NCBI GenBank assembly: GCA_958295485.1
Contig: OY282354.1
Location: 2,339,417-2,403,416 of the forward strand
From: an uncultured Gammaproteobacteria bacterium
GTDB lineage: Bacteria > Pseudomonadota > Gammaproteobacteria > Eutrophobiales > Eutrophobiaceae
Reading direction: 5' to 3'
Length of the DNA stretch: 64,000 nt
In this document: positions 10,414 through 19,337 of the stretch, piece after piece
Layout: every line of letters begins with the position of its first letter
Numbering within the stretch: position 1 is the first letter of the stretch
Translations under genes and position numbers: made by a program
The notes under the pieces: generated by a model
Database searches by the model: none
Told to the model about the DNA's origin: nothing
The model's input: the letters and a program-made list of their open reading frames with translations, nothing else

Positions 10414-11150
10414 CGGGGCGCCTTCCACAGCCTGGCATCACAACCAGGGCTATCGACGGCCAGGGCTGCCGCGTAATTCTCATTCATCGGAATATTTTTT
10501 ATGACCCAATCGGCGGCTTCCTCGATATCCCCGCGTATATTCAACAGTCCTGTCGACCCACCCGGATCAATACTGACGTCAAATTCCTTGAGACCGTAGG
10601 CAATCCCATTTCCCACCGCTTTGACAAAGGCTTCCTTGCGCGTCCAACAGGTAAAAAAAGATTTTATGCGACAGTCATCCGGCTGCCGGCTGAGCGCCCG
10701 GAACTCAGCGGCGGAAAAAAAACGCCTGGCCAGGGCTTGCCATTCCACCTCCTGCCTGATCTTTTCCAGGTCAATCCCGAGCCTGTTTCCCAGGGTGATT
10801 GCCACCAGGGCCATGCCGTGGGAATGAGACACGTTAAACGCAACATTTTTCCCGGCTACGGTCCCGGCCAGGCAGGGTTTGCCATGCTCGCCATGAATAA
10901 AGTGGAGCGCTGACACGTCCAGCCCGGTAACTCTCGACAACATTTGCTTGAGCAACCCCCGGGTAACGACAAATTCCTTGTATTTAACGGCCACCGCCAT
11001 TTTTTCCGCGCGGGCAAGCTCTGCGCCGGACAATAATTTTTTGTATTCCAGAACCTGCTCTTCCGCTAACTCCGTCGATGTCAACCAGACATCGACGCGC
11101 CTCGTGGAGATTTCAAGGTTATCCGGCGTCGTTTGCCAGTCGCCAGTCAC
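10407..11150 (-). CDS. 4'-phosphopantetheinyl transferase (Sfp type)
   Basis: This 247-residue enzyme would move the phosphopantetheine arm of CoA onto carrier proteins. The Mg-binding motif GIDLEKIR and the WTRKEAFVKAVGNGI motif are both present, along with FNVSHSHG. Sfp-type enzymes serve secondary-metabolite or fatty-acid carrier proteins; no carrier gene is in the window. The start overlaps the stop of a 56-residue ORF (ATGA), so translation is probably coupled to it. The 3' end overlaps dacB, which is convergent. Confidence 0.9.
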   Translation of the reverse strand: MTGDWQTTPDNLEISTRRVDVWLTSTELAEEQVLEYKKLLSGAELARAEKMAVAVKYKEFVVTRGLLKQMLSRVTGLDVSALHFIHGEHGKPCLAGTVAGKNVAFNVSHSHGMALVAITLGNRLGIDLEKIRQEVEWQALARRFFSAAEFRALSRQPDDCRIKSFFTCWTRKEAFVKAVGNGIAYGLKEFDVSIDPGGSTGLLNIRGDIEEAADWVIKNIPMNENYAAALAVDSPGCDARLWKAPRY

Positions 11151-11317
11151 TTTTTCCGTGAAATTCCCGGGGACAAGTCAGGGACAGACCGCTGCTCGCC
11201 GGCGTCGATGTCTTCACGCTTGATGGCGGCTGGCCGGCAGTCGGGAAATTCCGGCGCGGGCCGCGGGGATAGTCGCGCTTGAGGCTGCGCCGGCGTGGAA
11301 CCTGGGTGAAGTTTCAT
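11147..11317 (-). CDS. Unrecognised 56-residue ORF coupled to the phosphopantetheinyl transferase
   Basis: The frame begins MKLHPGSTPAQPQARL and ends GISRKK. It is rich in Pro, Arg and Ser and has no membrane segment. It is preceded by an almost ideal Shine-Dalgarno sequence (AAAGGAGGT, five bases before the ATG), and its stop overlaps the transferase start as ATGA. The transferase has no ribosome site of its own that I can see, so this ORF may serve mainly to deliver ribosomes to it. A function as a protein is possible but unsupported. Confidence 0.45.
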   Translation of the reverse strand: MKLHPGSTPAQPQARLSPRPAPEFPDCRPAAIKREDIDAGEQRSVPDLSPGISRKK

Positions 11318-11571
11318 TTCGGACCTCCTTTCTCCGTGTATGTTATGACTTCGTGCATGGCTGGTCAAACCAGGAGTTCCCGGTAGTGAAGTTTGAAGTT
11401 CCCACTGTTAGCGGGAACTGCTGTAGTCAAACCTGTTGGGTTGAATTTTGACGGTAAAGGTGATATTTTCAGGAAAAATCGAACAACTCAGGGAGAAAGA
11501 CAATCAGTTTTCCAGACGCATTCAATTCTGCTATAGAATCCATCAGTGGATTTATATATCAGGATGCGTTC

Positions 11572-13245
11572 TTGTTTACATTGCTTGGAACCGGGGTCCT
11601 GTTTACGGTTTGGTCCGGTTTTTGCCAGTACCGGGCCTTGACCCATGGCGCCGCCGTGTTGCGTGGTTTGTATGACGATAAAAATGATCCGGGCGCCATA
11701 AATCATTTTCAGGCCCTGTCAGCCGCGCTCTCGGCAACCGTTGGTTTAGGCAACATCGGCGGCGTAGCCATCGCCATTGCTTTAGGCGGTCCGGGCGCGG
11801 TTTTCTGGATGTGGATGGTCGGCATATTCGGCATGGCCCTCAAGCTGACGGAAGTCACGCTGGCCATGCTATACCGAAACACCGACAACCCGAACAATCC
11901 CCACGGCGGTCCCATGTGGGTCATTAGCAAAGGGCTGGCGGAATTGAATCCCCGCTGGGCCGGCCTGGGGAAACTCATGGGCTGGATTTTTTGCATCACC
12001 CTGCTGGTTTCCACCATTACCGGCGGCGTCATGTTCCAGGCCTGGAACGTGGGTGACGTAACACAGGCTTATTTTAACATTCCCTCCTGGAGCAGCGGGG
12101 TCGTACTGGCCATCCTGGTCGGGCTGGTCATCATCGGCGGCATTAAACGCATAGGCGCGGTGGCGGGTCGATTAGTCCCCTTCATGGTCATGCTCTACCT
12201 GCTTGGCGGTTGCTTTGTCCTGGCGAGCAACTGGCAGCTCATCCCTGAAATGATAAAACTCATCTTTGTTTCGGCGTTCAACCCGCACGAAGCCAGCGGC
12301 GCATTTATCGGCGGCACTATGGGTTATGCCATATTGATCGGCTTGCGCCGCGCCCTGTTTTCATCAGAGGCCGGTCAAGGTTCATCCCCCATCGCCCATT
12401 CCGCCGCCAAGACCAATGAACCCGTGCGTGAAGGCGTCGTTGGCGGGCTGGAGCCGTTTATTGATACGATTATAGTCTGCACCTTCACCGCCTTGATCAT
12501 ACTCGTATCCGGTATATGGGAACGTAGCGGCGAGGCCTCCTATGAACAGCCGCCTGAAATCATTCAAACCGATACGCCGGGGCATTGGACAATTGATGCC
12601 GGGGTCATCCCGGCGCCATCCGCTAAAGAAAACTGGTTTGATGGGGAGAACGTCTTCGTGATACTGGTTGGCGACGCTAACCCCGATACCGGCAATCAAT
12701 TACACCGCCTTAATGGAAAAGTCATCATCGCTGAGGATGGCGGCAGTCGTATCGATTACTCTCAAATCCGGATGGATGTCAAACCTTCATTTTATGATAA
12801 CGCCATTTATGCGGACTACACGGGAGCGACGCTCACCGCAAAGTCCTTCGACGCCGCCTGGCCGGGATTGGGGAAATGGCTGGTCACCCTGGCGTCCTGG
12901 TTGTTTGCCATATCCACCGCCATCTCCTGGAGCTACTACGGCGAACAAGGCATCGTATTCATGTTCGGCCAGCGCGCGGTGATGGGTTATCGTTACACGC
13001 TGTGTTTACTCATTGTTGTCGCAACGATGGGCTTCATAAAGACGTCGCAAGAACTGGATAATTTCTCCAGCCTGGGTACCGGGCTCATGCTATGGGCAAA
13101 CCTGCCGATCATGCTGTTCTTCGGTCACAAGGCAATGCGCGCCTATAAAGAGTACATCAACCGATTGAAATCAGGCGAGATGCAGAGAAATCCGCAGGCG
13201 CCGTCTTTCTTCAAGGACGTGCTTACCGGCAAGGATATTGAATAA
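11572..13245 (+). CDS. Sodium:alanine symporter (AGCS) family protein
   Basis: This is a membrane transporter of the AGCS family, which takes up alanine or glycine with sodium. Family signatures include ATVGLGNIGGVAIAIALGGP and GGPMWVISKGLAEL. A loop of roughly 120 residues interrupts the region between two helices (about residues 315-430), making the protein longer than the usual 450-490. The annotated TTG at 11572 is uncertain. The same frame is open back to 11464 and encodes a family-like N-terminus (INSAI-type, then SGFIYQDAF) but has no ATG, GTG or TTG there. A near-cognate start or a lost start is possible. Confidence 0.85.
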   Translation: MFTLLGTGVLFTVWSGFCQYRALTHGAAVLRGLYDDKNDPGAINHFQALSAALSATVGLGNIGGVAIAIALGGPGAVFWMWMVGIFGMALKLTEVTLAMLYRNTDNPNNPHGGPMWVISKGLAELNPRWAGLGKLMGWIFCITLLVSTITGGVMFQAWNVGDVTQAYFNIPSWSSGVVLAILVGLVIIGGIKRIGAVAGRLVPFMVMLYLLGGCFVLASNWQLIPEMIKLIFVSAFNPHEASGAFIGGTMGYAILIGLRRALFSSEAGQGSSPIAHSAAKTNEPVREGVVGGLEPFIDTIIVCTFTALIILVSGIWERSGEASYEQPPEIIQTDTPGHWTIDAGVIPAPSAKENWFDGENVFVILVGDANPDTGNQLHRLNGKVIIAEDGGSRIDYSQIRMDVKPSFYDNAIYADYTGATLTAKSFDAAWPGLGKWLVTLASWLFAISTAISWSYYGEQGIVFMFGQRAVMGYRYTLCLLIVVATMGFIKTSQELDNFSSLGTGLMLWANLPIMLFFGHKAMRAYKEYINRLKSGEMQRNPQAPSFFKDVLTGKDIE

Positions 13246-13311
13246 TAACTTTAATCAATCCACAGGTGACGCAGCGCTGACCTGCGCCACCTGCGAATAC
13301 AGGAGATAATC

Positions 13312-13944
13312 ATGCTGAAACTGTTCAGTTACCCCAAGACCCGCGGCACCCGGGTTACCTGGATGTTGGAAGAACTGGGCGAAGAATATGAATTCAGCCT
13401 GGTTCCATTCGGCAAGAATGGTTTTGCTTCCGGGGAATTTTTGAAGATCAACCCGGGCGGCAAGGTCCCCGCGCTACAGGACGGAGAACTGATACTGACT
13501 GAATCGGCAGCTATCCTGACTTACCTGGGCGACAAGTTCCCGGATAAAAAACTGGTTCCCCCGGCAGGCTCAGCCGATCGTGGAAGACATGACCAGTGGT
13601 GTTATTTCGTCCTGACGGAACTTGAACAGCCCTTATGGACAAAGGGAAAGCATAGATTCATACTGCCGAAAGACAAACGCGTGCCGGCGGTGATTGAAAC
13701 CGCCACGTGGGAGTTCGAAAAAGCGTTAAACGCGCTCAGCGAGGGCCTGGGTGGAAATGAATTTATTCTCGGGAGCGCCTTCACCGCCGCAGATATTCTA
13801 ATCGGCCACACTTTATCCTGGGCGGCGCAGGCGAAACAAACCATAGATATTCAAAATGTCAAAGACTATGCCGACCGGGTCCTGGGCAGGGAAGCCTGTA
13901 AAAAAGCCAGCGCCAGGGAGGCAGGTTTCAAGGATAAGGCTTAA
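13312..13944 (+). CDS. Glutathione S-transferase family protein
   Basis: This 210-residue protein has a thioredoxin-like N-terminal domain (LFSYPKTRGTRVTWML, with the cis-Pro motif GGKVPALQDG and ESAAILTYL) and a helical C-terminal domain with TAADILIGHTL. Glutathione transferases conjugate or reduce electrophiles in the cytosol; the substrate is unknown. AGGAGAT precedes the ATG. It lies 66 bases after the symporter and is convergent with thiL, 47 bases away. Confidence 0.9.
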   Translation: MLKLFSYPKTRGTRVTWMLEELGEEYEFSLVPFGKNGFASGEFLKINPGGKVPALQDGELILTESAAILTYLGDKFPDKKLVPPAGSADRGRHDQWCYFVLTELEQPLWTKGKHRFILPKDKRVPAVIETATWEFEKALNALSEGLGGNEFILGSAFTAADILIGHTLSWAAQAKQTIDIQNVKDYADRVLGREACKKASAREAGFKDKA

Positions 13945-13991
13945 CCTGCTTTTATTACTCCGGCCCCTTGGAATAATCCTGAAGCGCCTGC

Positions 13992-14942
13992 TCAGAAGTG
14001 TGAATATCCGGCTCCGGTCGGGATATAAACAGCGCCGTCATTGTTTTTACACTGGATTCCCTTCCCTGCCGTAATTTTTCCAATACGAAATACCGGCTGG
14101 TTTATATTTTCCAATTTCCGCCGGTTGTCTTCCGGGACGGTAAAACACAATTCATAGTCATCGCCGCCGGCCAGTACATATTGCCACTTTTCATCGGGCG
14201 CGCAGTCGCTGGTCAAATGCCCGTCAACGGGGATGTCATCGATATTGAGCAAGGCGCCGGCGCGACTGGATTTAATTACGTGACCAAGGTCAGCAAGCAG
14301 TCCGTCCGAGACGTCGATCATTGAACTCGCTATTCCCCGCAAAGCGATTCCCAGTTCGATACGCGGGGAGGGCCTGAGCAGTCGTTCAGAAAAACCCGGC
14401 CGGATATCTTTATGGCCTGACTTGAGCATTGCCAATGCACAGGCGGCGGCGCCTAACTCGCCACTCAGGTAAATTGAATCACCGGGCCTTGCGCCGTATC
14501 GATTGATTTCCCGGCCTTTCGGACACTCACCGATGATTTGAAGCGTAATCGCCAACGGTCCCCTGCAAAGATCTCCCCCCACCAGTGAAAGCGAATACCT
14601 GTCGGCCAATTCCGCCAACCCCTGGCTGAACCCGGACAACCATGAATGGTTCAGTTCGACGCCCGACAAACTCAGTGACAAGGTAATCCAGCGTGGCGTG
14701 GCGGCCATGGCCGCCATATCGCTGAGGTTAACGGCTAATGATTTATAACCAACGTCATAAGGGTCCGCATCGGGGAAAAAGTGCACCGTGGAAACCAGGC
14801 TGTCGGTGGAGACGATGAGATTGCAATCGGCGCTGCCGGATAACACGGCTGCGTCATCGCCAATCCCGCGAATTACGTCGTCCCGGTCGGGGAGCAGCCC
14901 GGCGAAATACTTCTCGATGACGTCAAATTCATTTAACGACAT
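13992..14942 (-). CDS. thiL: Thiamine-monophosphate kinase
   Basis: This 316-residue ATP-dependent kinase makes thiamine pyrophosphate from thiamine monophosphate. The GIGDDAAVL motif is at the N-terminus, VGGDLCRGP in the middle, and ISMIDVSDGLLADLGH and LAGGDDYEL mark the PurM-like fold. It is the last gene of glyA-nrdR-ribD-nusB-thiL and overlaps nusB by 10 bases, a usual arrangement in gammaproteobacteria. Confidence 0.95.
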   Translation of the reverse strand: MSLNEFDVIEKYFAGLLPDRDDVIRGIGDDAAVLSGSADCNLIVSTDSLVSTVHFFPDADPYDVGYKSLAVNLSDMAAMAATPRWITLSLSLSGVELNHSWLSGFSQGLAELADRYSLSLVGGDLCRGPLAITLQIIGECPKGREINRYGARPGDSIYLSGELGAAACALAMLKSGHKDIRPGFSERLLRPSPRIELGIALRGIASSMIDVSDGLLADLGHVIKSSRAGALLNIDDIPVDGHLTSDCAPDEKWQYVLAGGDDYELCFTVPEDNRRKLENINQPVFRIGKITAGKGIQCKNNDGAVYIPTGAGYSHF

Positions 14943-15388
14943 TGCAGCGCTGCAACTAGCTCAGACTCACGGAGTTGACGCGCCGCCTTGTCCAACACTC
15001 CGTTGATGTATTTGTAGGAGTCTTCAGCGCCGAACATCCTGGCCAGTTCAATGGCCTCATTCAATGCCACCCGATAGGGCAGTTCCGGTTGATACTTGAG
15101 CTCGTACAGACCCAGGTGCAGGATGGCCCGCTCAACCGGCCCCAGTTCGTTCAAGGCCCTGTCTAAAAACGGTTCCAGGGTATTATTGATGTCATCGGAA
15201 TATTTTTCACTGCCATTCAAAATGTCCTGAAAATAACTCTTGTCGGCCTTTTTTAACTCCGATCTCTCATTCTCGAACTCGGTTATGATTTCAGTCATGG
15301 GCCGGTCAGTTATAAACCACTGGTACAAGGCCTGGATTGCCGACCGCCTGGCCCTTGACCGCGCCCGCGAGGAACGGGACTGCTTCAT
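14933..15388 (-). CDS. nusB: Transcription antitermination factor NusB
   Basis: This 151-residue all-helical protein binds boxA RNA with S10 and supports rRNA antitermination. It has the Arg-rich N-terminus (SRARSRARRSAIQALYQW) and the VALNEAIELARMFG motif of the family. I chose the ATG at 15388 because it matches the usual NusB start (MK..RRRAR) and follows CAGGTGA; an ATG at 15409 would overlap ribD by 14 bases. Its stop overlaps thiL. Confidence 0.93.
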   Translation of the reverse strand: MKQSRSSRARSRARRSAIQALYQWFITDRPMTEIITEFENERSELKKADKSYFQDILNGSEKYSDDINNTLEPFLDRALNELGPVERAILHLGLYELKYQPELPYRVALNEAIELARMFGAEDSYKYINGVLDKAARQLRESELVAALQCR

Positions 15389-15395
15389 TATTTTT

Positions 15396-16517
15396 TCACC
15401 TGCGTCCATCCTCGGACTGGCCCGTCAAGGGCTTGAAAGTGAACCGCCAATCAGCGTCAATCCGGCGATAATCGATTAACTCCAGTTCATACCGGTCATT
15501 CAGGCTTGCGACAACGGGCGTATTCATCATACCAGTTGCATTTGTCCCCAATATGACCGGCGCCTGGTATACGATTAATTCATCGATCAAGCCGCTGCTC
15601 AGCAGGCTCCCGGATAACGTGGGCCCGGCTTCCACCAGCAAATCATTCACCTCATATTTCAACGCCAATTCCCGTAAAACGGAGGTCAGGAAACTGTTAT
15701 CTTCCCCCTCAACATAATTGACAAGAGCGCCGGCTTTTTCAAGGGCCGCATATAACCCGTCATCCTTGCTCCTGGTAAACAGGATTGTCTTGCCTTCCAG
15801 GGGAAGCATTCGGGCGGCAACGGGAAACCGCAATTTTCTGTCAAGTATGATCCTGTGGGGTTGCCTGCCGCCCGTATCGACTTCCCTGACGTTCAACATC
15901 GGATCATCAGCCAGTACGGTATTTATACCCGTCATGACGGCTGAACTTTCCGCCCTGAGTTTTTGCGCGTTCAGCCTGGAAGCCGCCCCGGTTATCCATT
16001 GACTTTCACCGTTGGCCAGCGCCGTCTTGCCATCCAGACTCACGGCCAATTTACAGCGTATATAGGGTCGTTGTCTTGTCATCCGGCTGATAAACCCTTT
16101 GTTCAGTTCATTCGCCTGCTCCGCCATCAGGCCCGCTTCAACCGCGATGCCCGCATTGGTCAACGCCTTGACGCCCCTGCCTGATACTTTGGGGTTGGGG
16201 TCTCGCGCGGCGATGACAACCCTGGCTATCCCGGCCTTGATAATGGCGGCGGCGCAAGGCGGGGTCCGTCCATAGTGATCGCATGGCTCGAGCGTGATAT
16301 AAGCCGTAGCCCCCCGCAGGTCACAGGAAGCATTATTGATGGCATTTATTTCGGCATGGGGCCGGCCGGCTTCCTGATGCCAACCGGCGCTTACAAATTG
16401 TTCATTCTTCGTTATAACACAACCCACCCGGGGATTGGGATGGGTGGAATACCAACCTGAACGCGCCAAATCCAGGGCGCGGGACATGCAAACGGAATCT
16501 TCCGCCGTCCACTTCAC
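15396..16517 (-). CDS. ribD: Bifunctional riboflavin deaminase/reductase RibD
   Basis: This 373-residue two-domain enzyme performs two early steps of riboflavin synthesis. The N-terminal deaminase has the zinc motifs HAEINAI and [15 protein letters not shown]. The C-terminal reductase contains [20 protein letters not shown] and [14 protein letters not shown]. It overlaps nrdR by 4 bases. The usual partners ribE, ribBA and ribH, normally between ribD and nusB, are absent here, so they must be elsewhere in the genome. Confidence 0.95.
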   Translation of the reverse strand: MKWTAEDSVCMSRALDLARSGWYSTHPNPRVGCVITKNEQFVSAGWHQEAGRPHAEINAINNASCDLRGATAYITLEPCDHYGRTPPCAAAIIKAGIARVVIAARDPNPKVSGRGVKALTNAGIAVEAGLMAEQANELNKGFISRMTRQRPYIRCKLAVSLDGKTALANGESQWITGAASRLNAQKLRAESSAVMTGINTVLADDPMLNVREVDTGGRQPHRIILDRKLRFPVAARMLPLEGKTILFTRSKDDGLYAALEKAGALVNYVEGEDNSFLTSVLRELALKYEVNDLLVEAGPTLSGSLLSSGLIDELIVYQAPVILGTNATGMMNTPVVASLNDRYELELIDYRRIDADWRFTFKPLTGQSEDGRR

Positions 16518-17023
16518 CTCACCTCATCCTCAGCCAGCAAGTCAAGCTGGCCTTCCCGCAATTCGGGCGGCAACTCATTTTGAAGCCTTTCTATCTCTTC
16601 CAGGAAAGCCTTGACGTCTTTGAAGCTGCGATACACGGAGGCGAATCGAACGTATGCGACTTGATCCATTGTCCTTAATTCATGCATTACCCAATCCCCC
16701 ACTTTTCGTGATTTGACTTCCCTTTCACCAAGTGCTCGCAGTTTATGCTTGATATGGGATATGGCTATTTCCACTTTTTCCATTTCAACCGGTCTTTTTT
16801 CCAGCGCGCGTAAAATGCCCGAACGCAGTTTATCTTCGATAAACCCCTCGCGCCGGCCATCCGACTTCATGATCCTGGGATAGTTGAGTTCGGCAGATTC
16901 ATAACTGGTAAAGCGTTCCTTGCATTCAAGACATTCGCGCCGGCGCCGGACCTCGTCTCCTTCCCCGGCCAGCCTGGAATCCACAACCCTGGTATCCGTT
17001 GATGAACAAAACGGGCAACGCAT
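16514..17023 (-). CDS. nrdR: Transcriptional repressor NrdR
   Basis: This 169-residue repressor controls ribonucleotide reductase genes. The zinc ribbon has paired cysteines in [15 protein letters not shown] and [12 protein letters not shown], followed by an ATP-cone domain ([15 protein letters not shown], then KRPV). It begins 15 bases after glyA and overlaps ribD by 4 bases. The glyA-nrdR-ribD order is common in proteobacteria. Confidence 0.96.
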   Translation of the reverse strand: MRCPFCSSTDTRVVDSRLAGEGDEVRRRRECLECKERFTSYESAELNYPRIMKSDGRREGFIEDKLRSGILRALEKRPVEMEKVEIAISHIKHKLRALGEREVKSRKVGDWVMHELRTMDQVAYVRFASVYRSFKDVKAFLEEIERLQNELPPELREGQLDLLAEDEVR

Positions 17024-17038
17024 ATTTCTTCATTCCCG

Positions 17039-18292
17039 TCAGGCGTACATCGGGAAGCGTTTACACAGTATTTTGACCTCGGCTTTAATTCCCTCAATAA
17101 CCGAAGCATCGCCCATATTATCTATCACGTCACAAATCCAACCGGCGACTGAAGACGCCTCCGCTTCCTTGAAACCCCGCGTGGTAATCGATGGAGTACC
17201 TATGCGTATGCCGCTGGTAACAAAAGGGGGTTGCGGATCATTGGGGACAGCGTTCTTATTTACCGTGATATTCGCCCTGTCCAACGCGGCGTCGAGGTCT
17301 TTTCCCGTAATTCCCTTGCTGATTAAATCGACCAAAAACAGGTGATTATCCGTCCCGCCCGATACGATATCAACACCACGGTTTATAAAGACCGCCGCCA
17401 TGGTTTGCGCATTTTTTACCACCTGTTGCTGGTACGTTTTGAATTCCGGCTCCATGGCCTCTTTAAATGCGACGGCTTTTGCGGCGATGACATGCATTAA
17501 CGGCCCGCCTTGATAACAGGGAAACACGCTAAAATTAAGCTTTTTTTCAATTTTCTCGTTGGCTTTTGCCATTATCAAACCAGCGCGTGGCCCGCGTAAT
17601 GTTTTGTGAGTCGTCGTTGTAGTAACATCCGCGATTTTAACCGGGCTGGGATACAGGCCGGTAGCGATTAATCCGGCGACGTGGGCAATATCCGCCACCA
17701 GGAAGGCGCCTGTCTTGTCGGCAATATCCCTGAACCTTTGCCAATCCAGTTTACGCGAGTACGCGGAAAAACCCGTCATGATCAATTTGGGCTTATGCTC
17801 CAGCGCGAGCGCTTCCGCAGCGTCATAATCAATTTCACCCGTAGCCGGATTCAAGCCATATTGAACCGCTTTATAAATTCTTCCTGAGACATTGACTGAG
17901 GCGCCGTGACTTAAATGGCCGCCATGGGCAAGACTCATCCCCATGATCGTGTCGCCCGGGTCGCATAATGCAAGATAAACGGCGCCATTGGCCTGTGACC
18001 CCGAGTGGGGCTGTACATTGACATAATCCGCGCCGAACAAGGTCTTTGCACGGTCGATAGCAAGCCGCTCAACAACGTCAACGTGCTCACAGCCGCCGTA
18101 ATATCTTTTGCCCGGATAACCCTCCGCATATTTATTGGTCAACACGGAACCCTGCGCTTCCAACACCCTCGGGCTGGCGTTGTTTTCCGATGCAATTAAT
18201 TCGATATGTTCTTCCTGCCGGATTCTTTCCCCCTGCATTGCGTTCCAAAGCGCATCATCATATCCGGCTATCTTCATGTCTTCATTAAACAT
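17039..18292 (-). CDS. glyA: Serine hydroxymethyltransferase
   Basis: This 417-residue PLP enzyme interconverts glycine and serine with methylene-tetrahydrofolate. The PLP lysine is in [15 protein letters not shown]; other signatures are [11 protein letters not shown] and [16 protein letters not shown]. With the mtkA-mtkB-hprA-ppc genes at 58.9-64 kb it would make the serine that enters the serine cycle. It is first in a minus-strand operon and faces a divergent ATPase gene across 124 bases. Confidence 0.97.
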   Translation of the reverse strand: MFNEDMKIAGYDDALWNAMQGERIRQEEHIELIASENNASPRVLEAQGSVLTNKYAEGYPGKRYYGGCEHVDVVERLAIDRAKTLFGADYVNVQPHSGSQANGAVYLALCDPGDTIMGMSLAHGGHLSHGASVNVSGRIYKAVQYGLNPATGEIDYDAAEALALEHKPKLIMTGFSAYSRKLDWQRFRDIADKTGAFLVADIAHVAGLIATGLYPSPVKIADVTTTTTHKTLRGPRAGLIMAKANEKIEKKLNFSVFPCYQGGPLMHVIAAKAVAFKEAMEPEFKTYQQQVVKNAQTMAAVFINRGVDIVSGGTDNHLFLVDLISKGITGKDLDAALDRANITVNKNAVPNDPQPPFVTSGIRIGTPSITTRGFKEAEASSVAGWICDVIDNMGDASVIEGIKAEVKILCKRFPMYA

Positions 18293-18416
18293 ATATCACC
18301 CATTATCAATTCAGCTATGTCCACAGATGTCGCGGATTAGCGCAGGTGAAGCATTATCCGCGGATTAATCGGACAATATTATATAATGAAACATTAACCA
18401 ATAATATCGTTATGAA

Positions 18417-19298
18417 ATGTCAACCATGGATAAACTTGCAAAGCGCCCCGGTTCCTTGCCGGGCTGGTTGGAATCATTCCTGCCGGCCCCGCGCGGGGTG
18501 AAGATGAAACGGCCGGCCCCACTCATGCGCTGGCGGCAAAAAGGCGCGGTTTCCTACCTGGAAGAAATAAAATTTTCCAGGGAAATAAAGCTGGATGATT
18601 TACAGTGCATAGAAAGGCAGAAAACCGTTATAAAGTCGAATACGGAGCAGTTCATAAACAACTATCCGGCCAACAACGTCCTGTTGTGGGGACCGCGGGG
18701 CACGGGAAAGTCATCTTTAATCAGATCCCTGCTGAGTGAATATCAGGATCAAGGCCTGCACCTGGTGGAAGTCGCGCGTGACAACCTGACCGACTTGCTC
18801 GATATATGTGATGAATTAAATCATTTCAGCAGCAAATTCATTATTTATTGTGATGATTTATCTTTCGACGTCAATGATCCGAGTTACAAGACGCTCAAGG
18901 TACTGCTTGACGGCTCAGTGAGCGATATACCGGAAAACATATTGATATATGCCACGTCTAACCGCCGTCACCTGATACCGGAATTCATGTCGGAAAACCT
19001 TGAAGCAAAGATGATCGATGGAGAAATTCATCAGGGCGAGTCCACCGAGGAAAAACTTTCCTTGTCGGAAAGATTCGGAATCTGGCTGTCATTCCACCCA
19101 TTCAACCAGGAACAATACCTGCAAATCGCGTTTCACTGGTTAAGCAAAACGGACGTGGAAATCAGCAACTACGACCCCGTGGAAATCAAGCAAGCCGCGC
19201 TGCAATGGGCCTTGGAAAAAGGCACGCGCAGCGGAAGAAGCGCGGCGCAATTCGCGCGGAACTGGGCCGGCAACGTGCTGCTGACTGAAAATAGCTGA
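18417..19298 (+). CDS. AAA ATPase, DUF815 family
   Basis: This 293-residue P-loop ATPase has Walker A LLWGPRGTGKSSLI near residue 90 and Walker B FIIYCDDLSFDV near 144. An arginine-bearing sensor region (LIYATSNRRHLIPEF) and GRSAAQFARNW close the fold. DUF815 ATPases are widespread and poorly understood. The gene is divergent from glyA; a TATAAT at 18382 in the shared spacer could be its -10, but no good -35 is seen. ATG 18417 is used; an in-frame ATG at 18426 is an alternative. Confidence 0.85.
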   Translation: MSTMDKLAKRPGSLPGWLESFLPAPRGVKMKRPAPLMRWRQKGAVSYLEEIKFSREIKLDDLQCIERQKTVIKSNTEQFINNYPANNVLLWGPRGTGKSSLIRSLLSEYQDQGLHLVEVARDNLTDLLDICDELNHFSSKFIIYCDDLSFDVNDPSYKTLKVLLDGSVSDIPENILIYATSNRRHLIPEFMSENLEAKMIDGEIHQGESTEEKLSLSERFGIWLSFHPFNQEQYLQIAFHWLSKTDVEISNYDPVEIKQAALQWALEKGTRSGRSAAQFARNWAGNVLLTENS

Positions 19299-19337
19299 AC
19301 TGAAAACCAGGGAAAGTCTGATTTATTCAGGGCTTCC

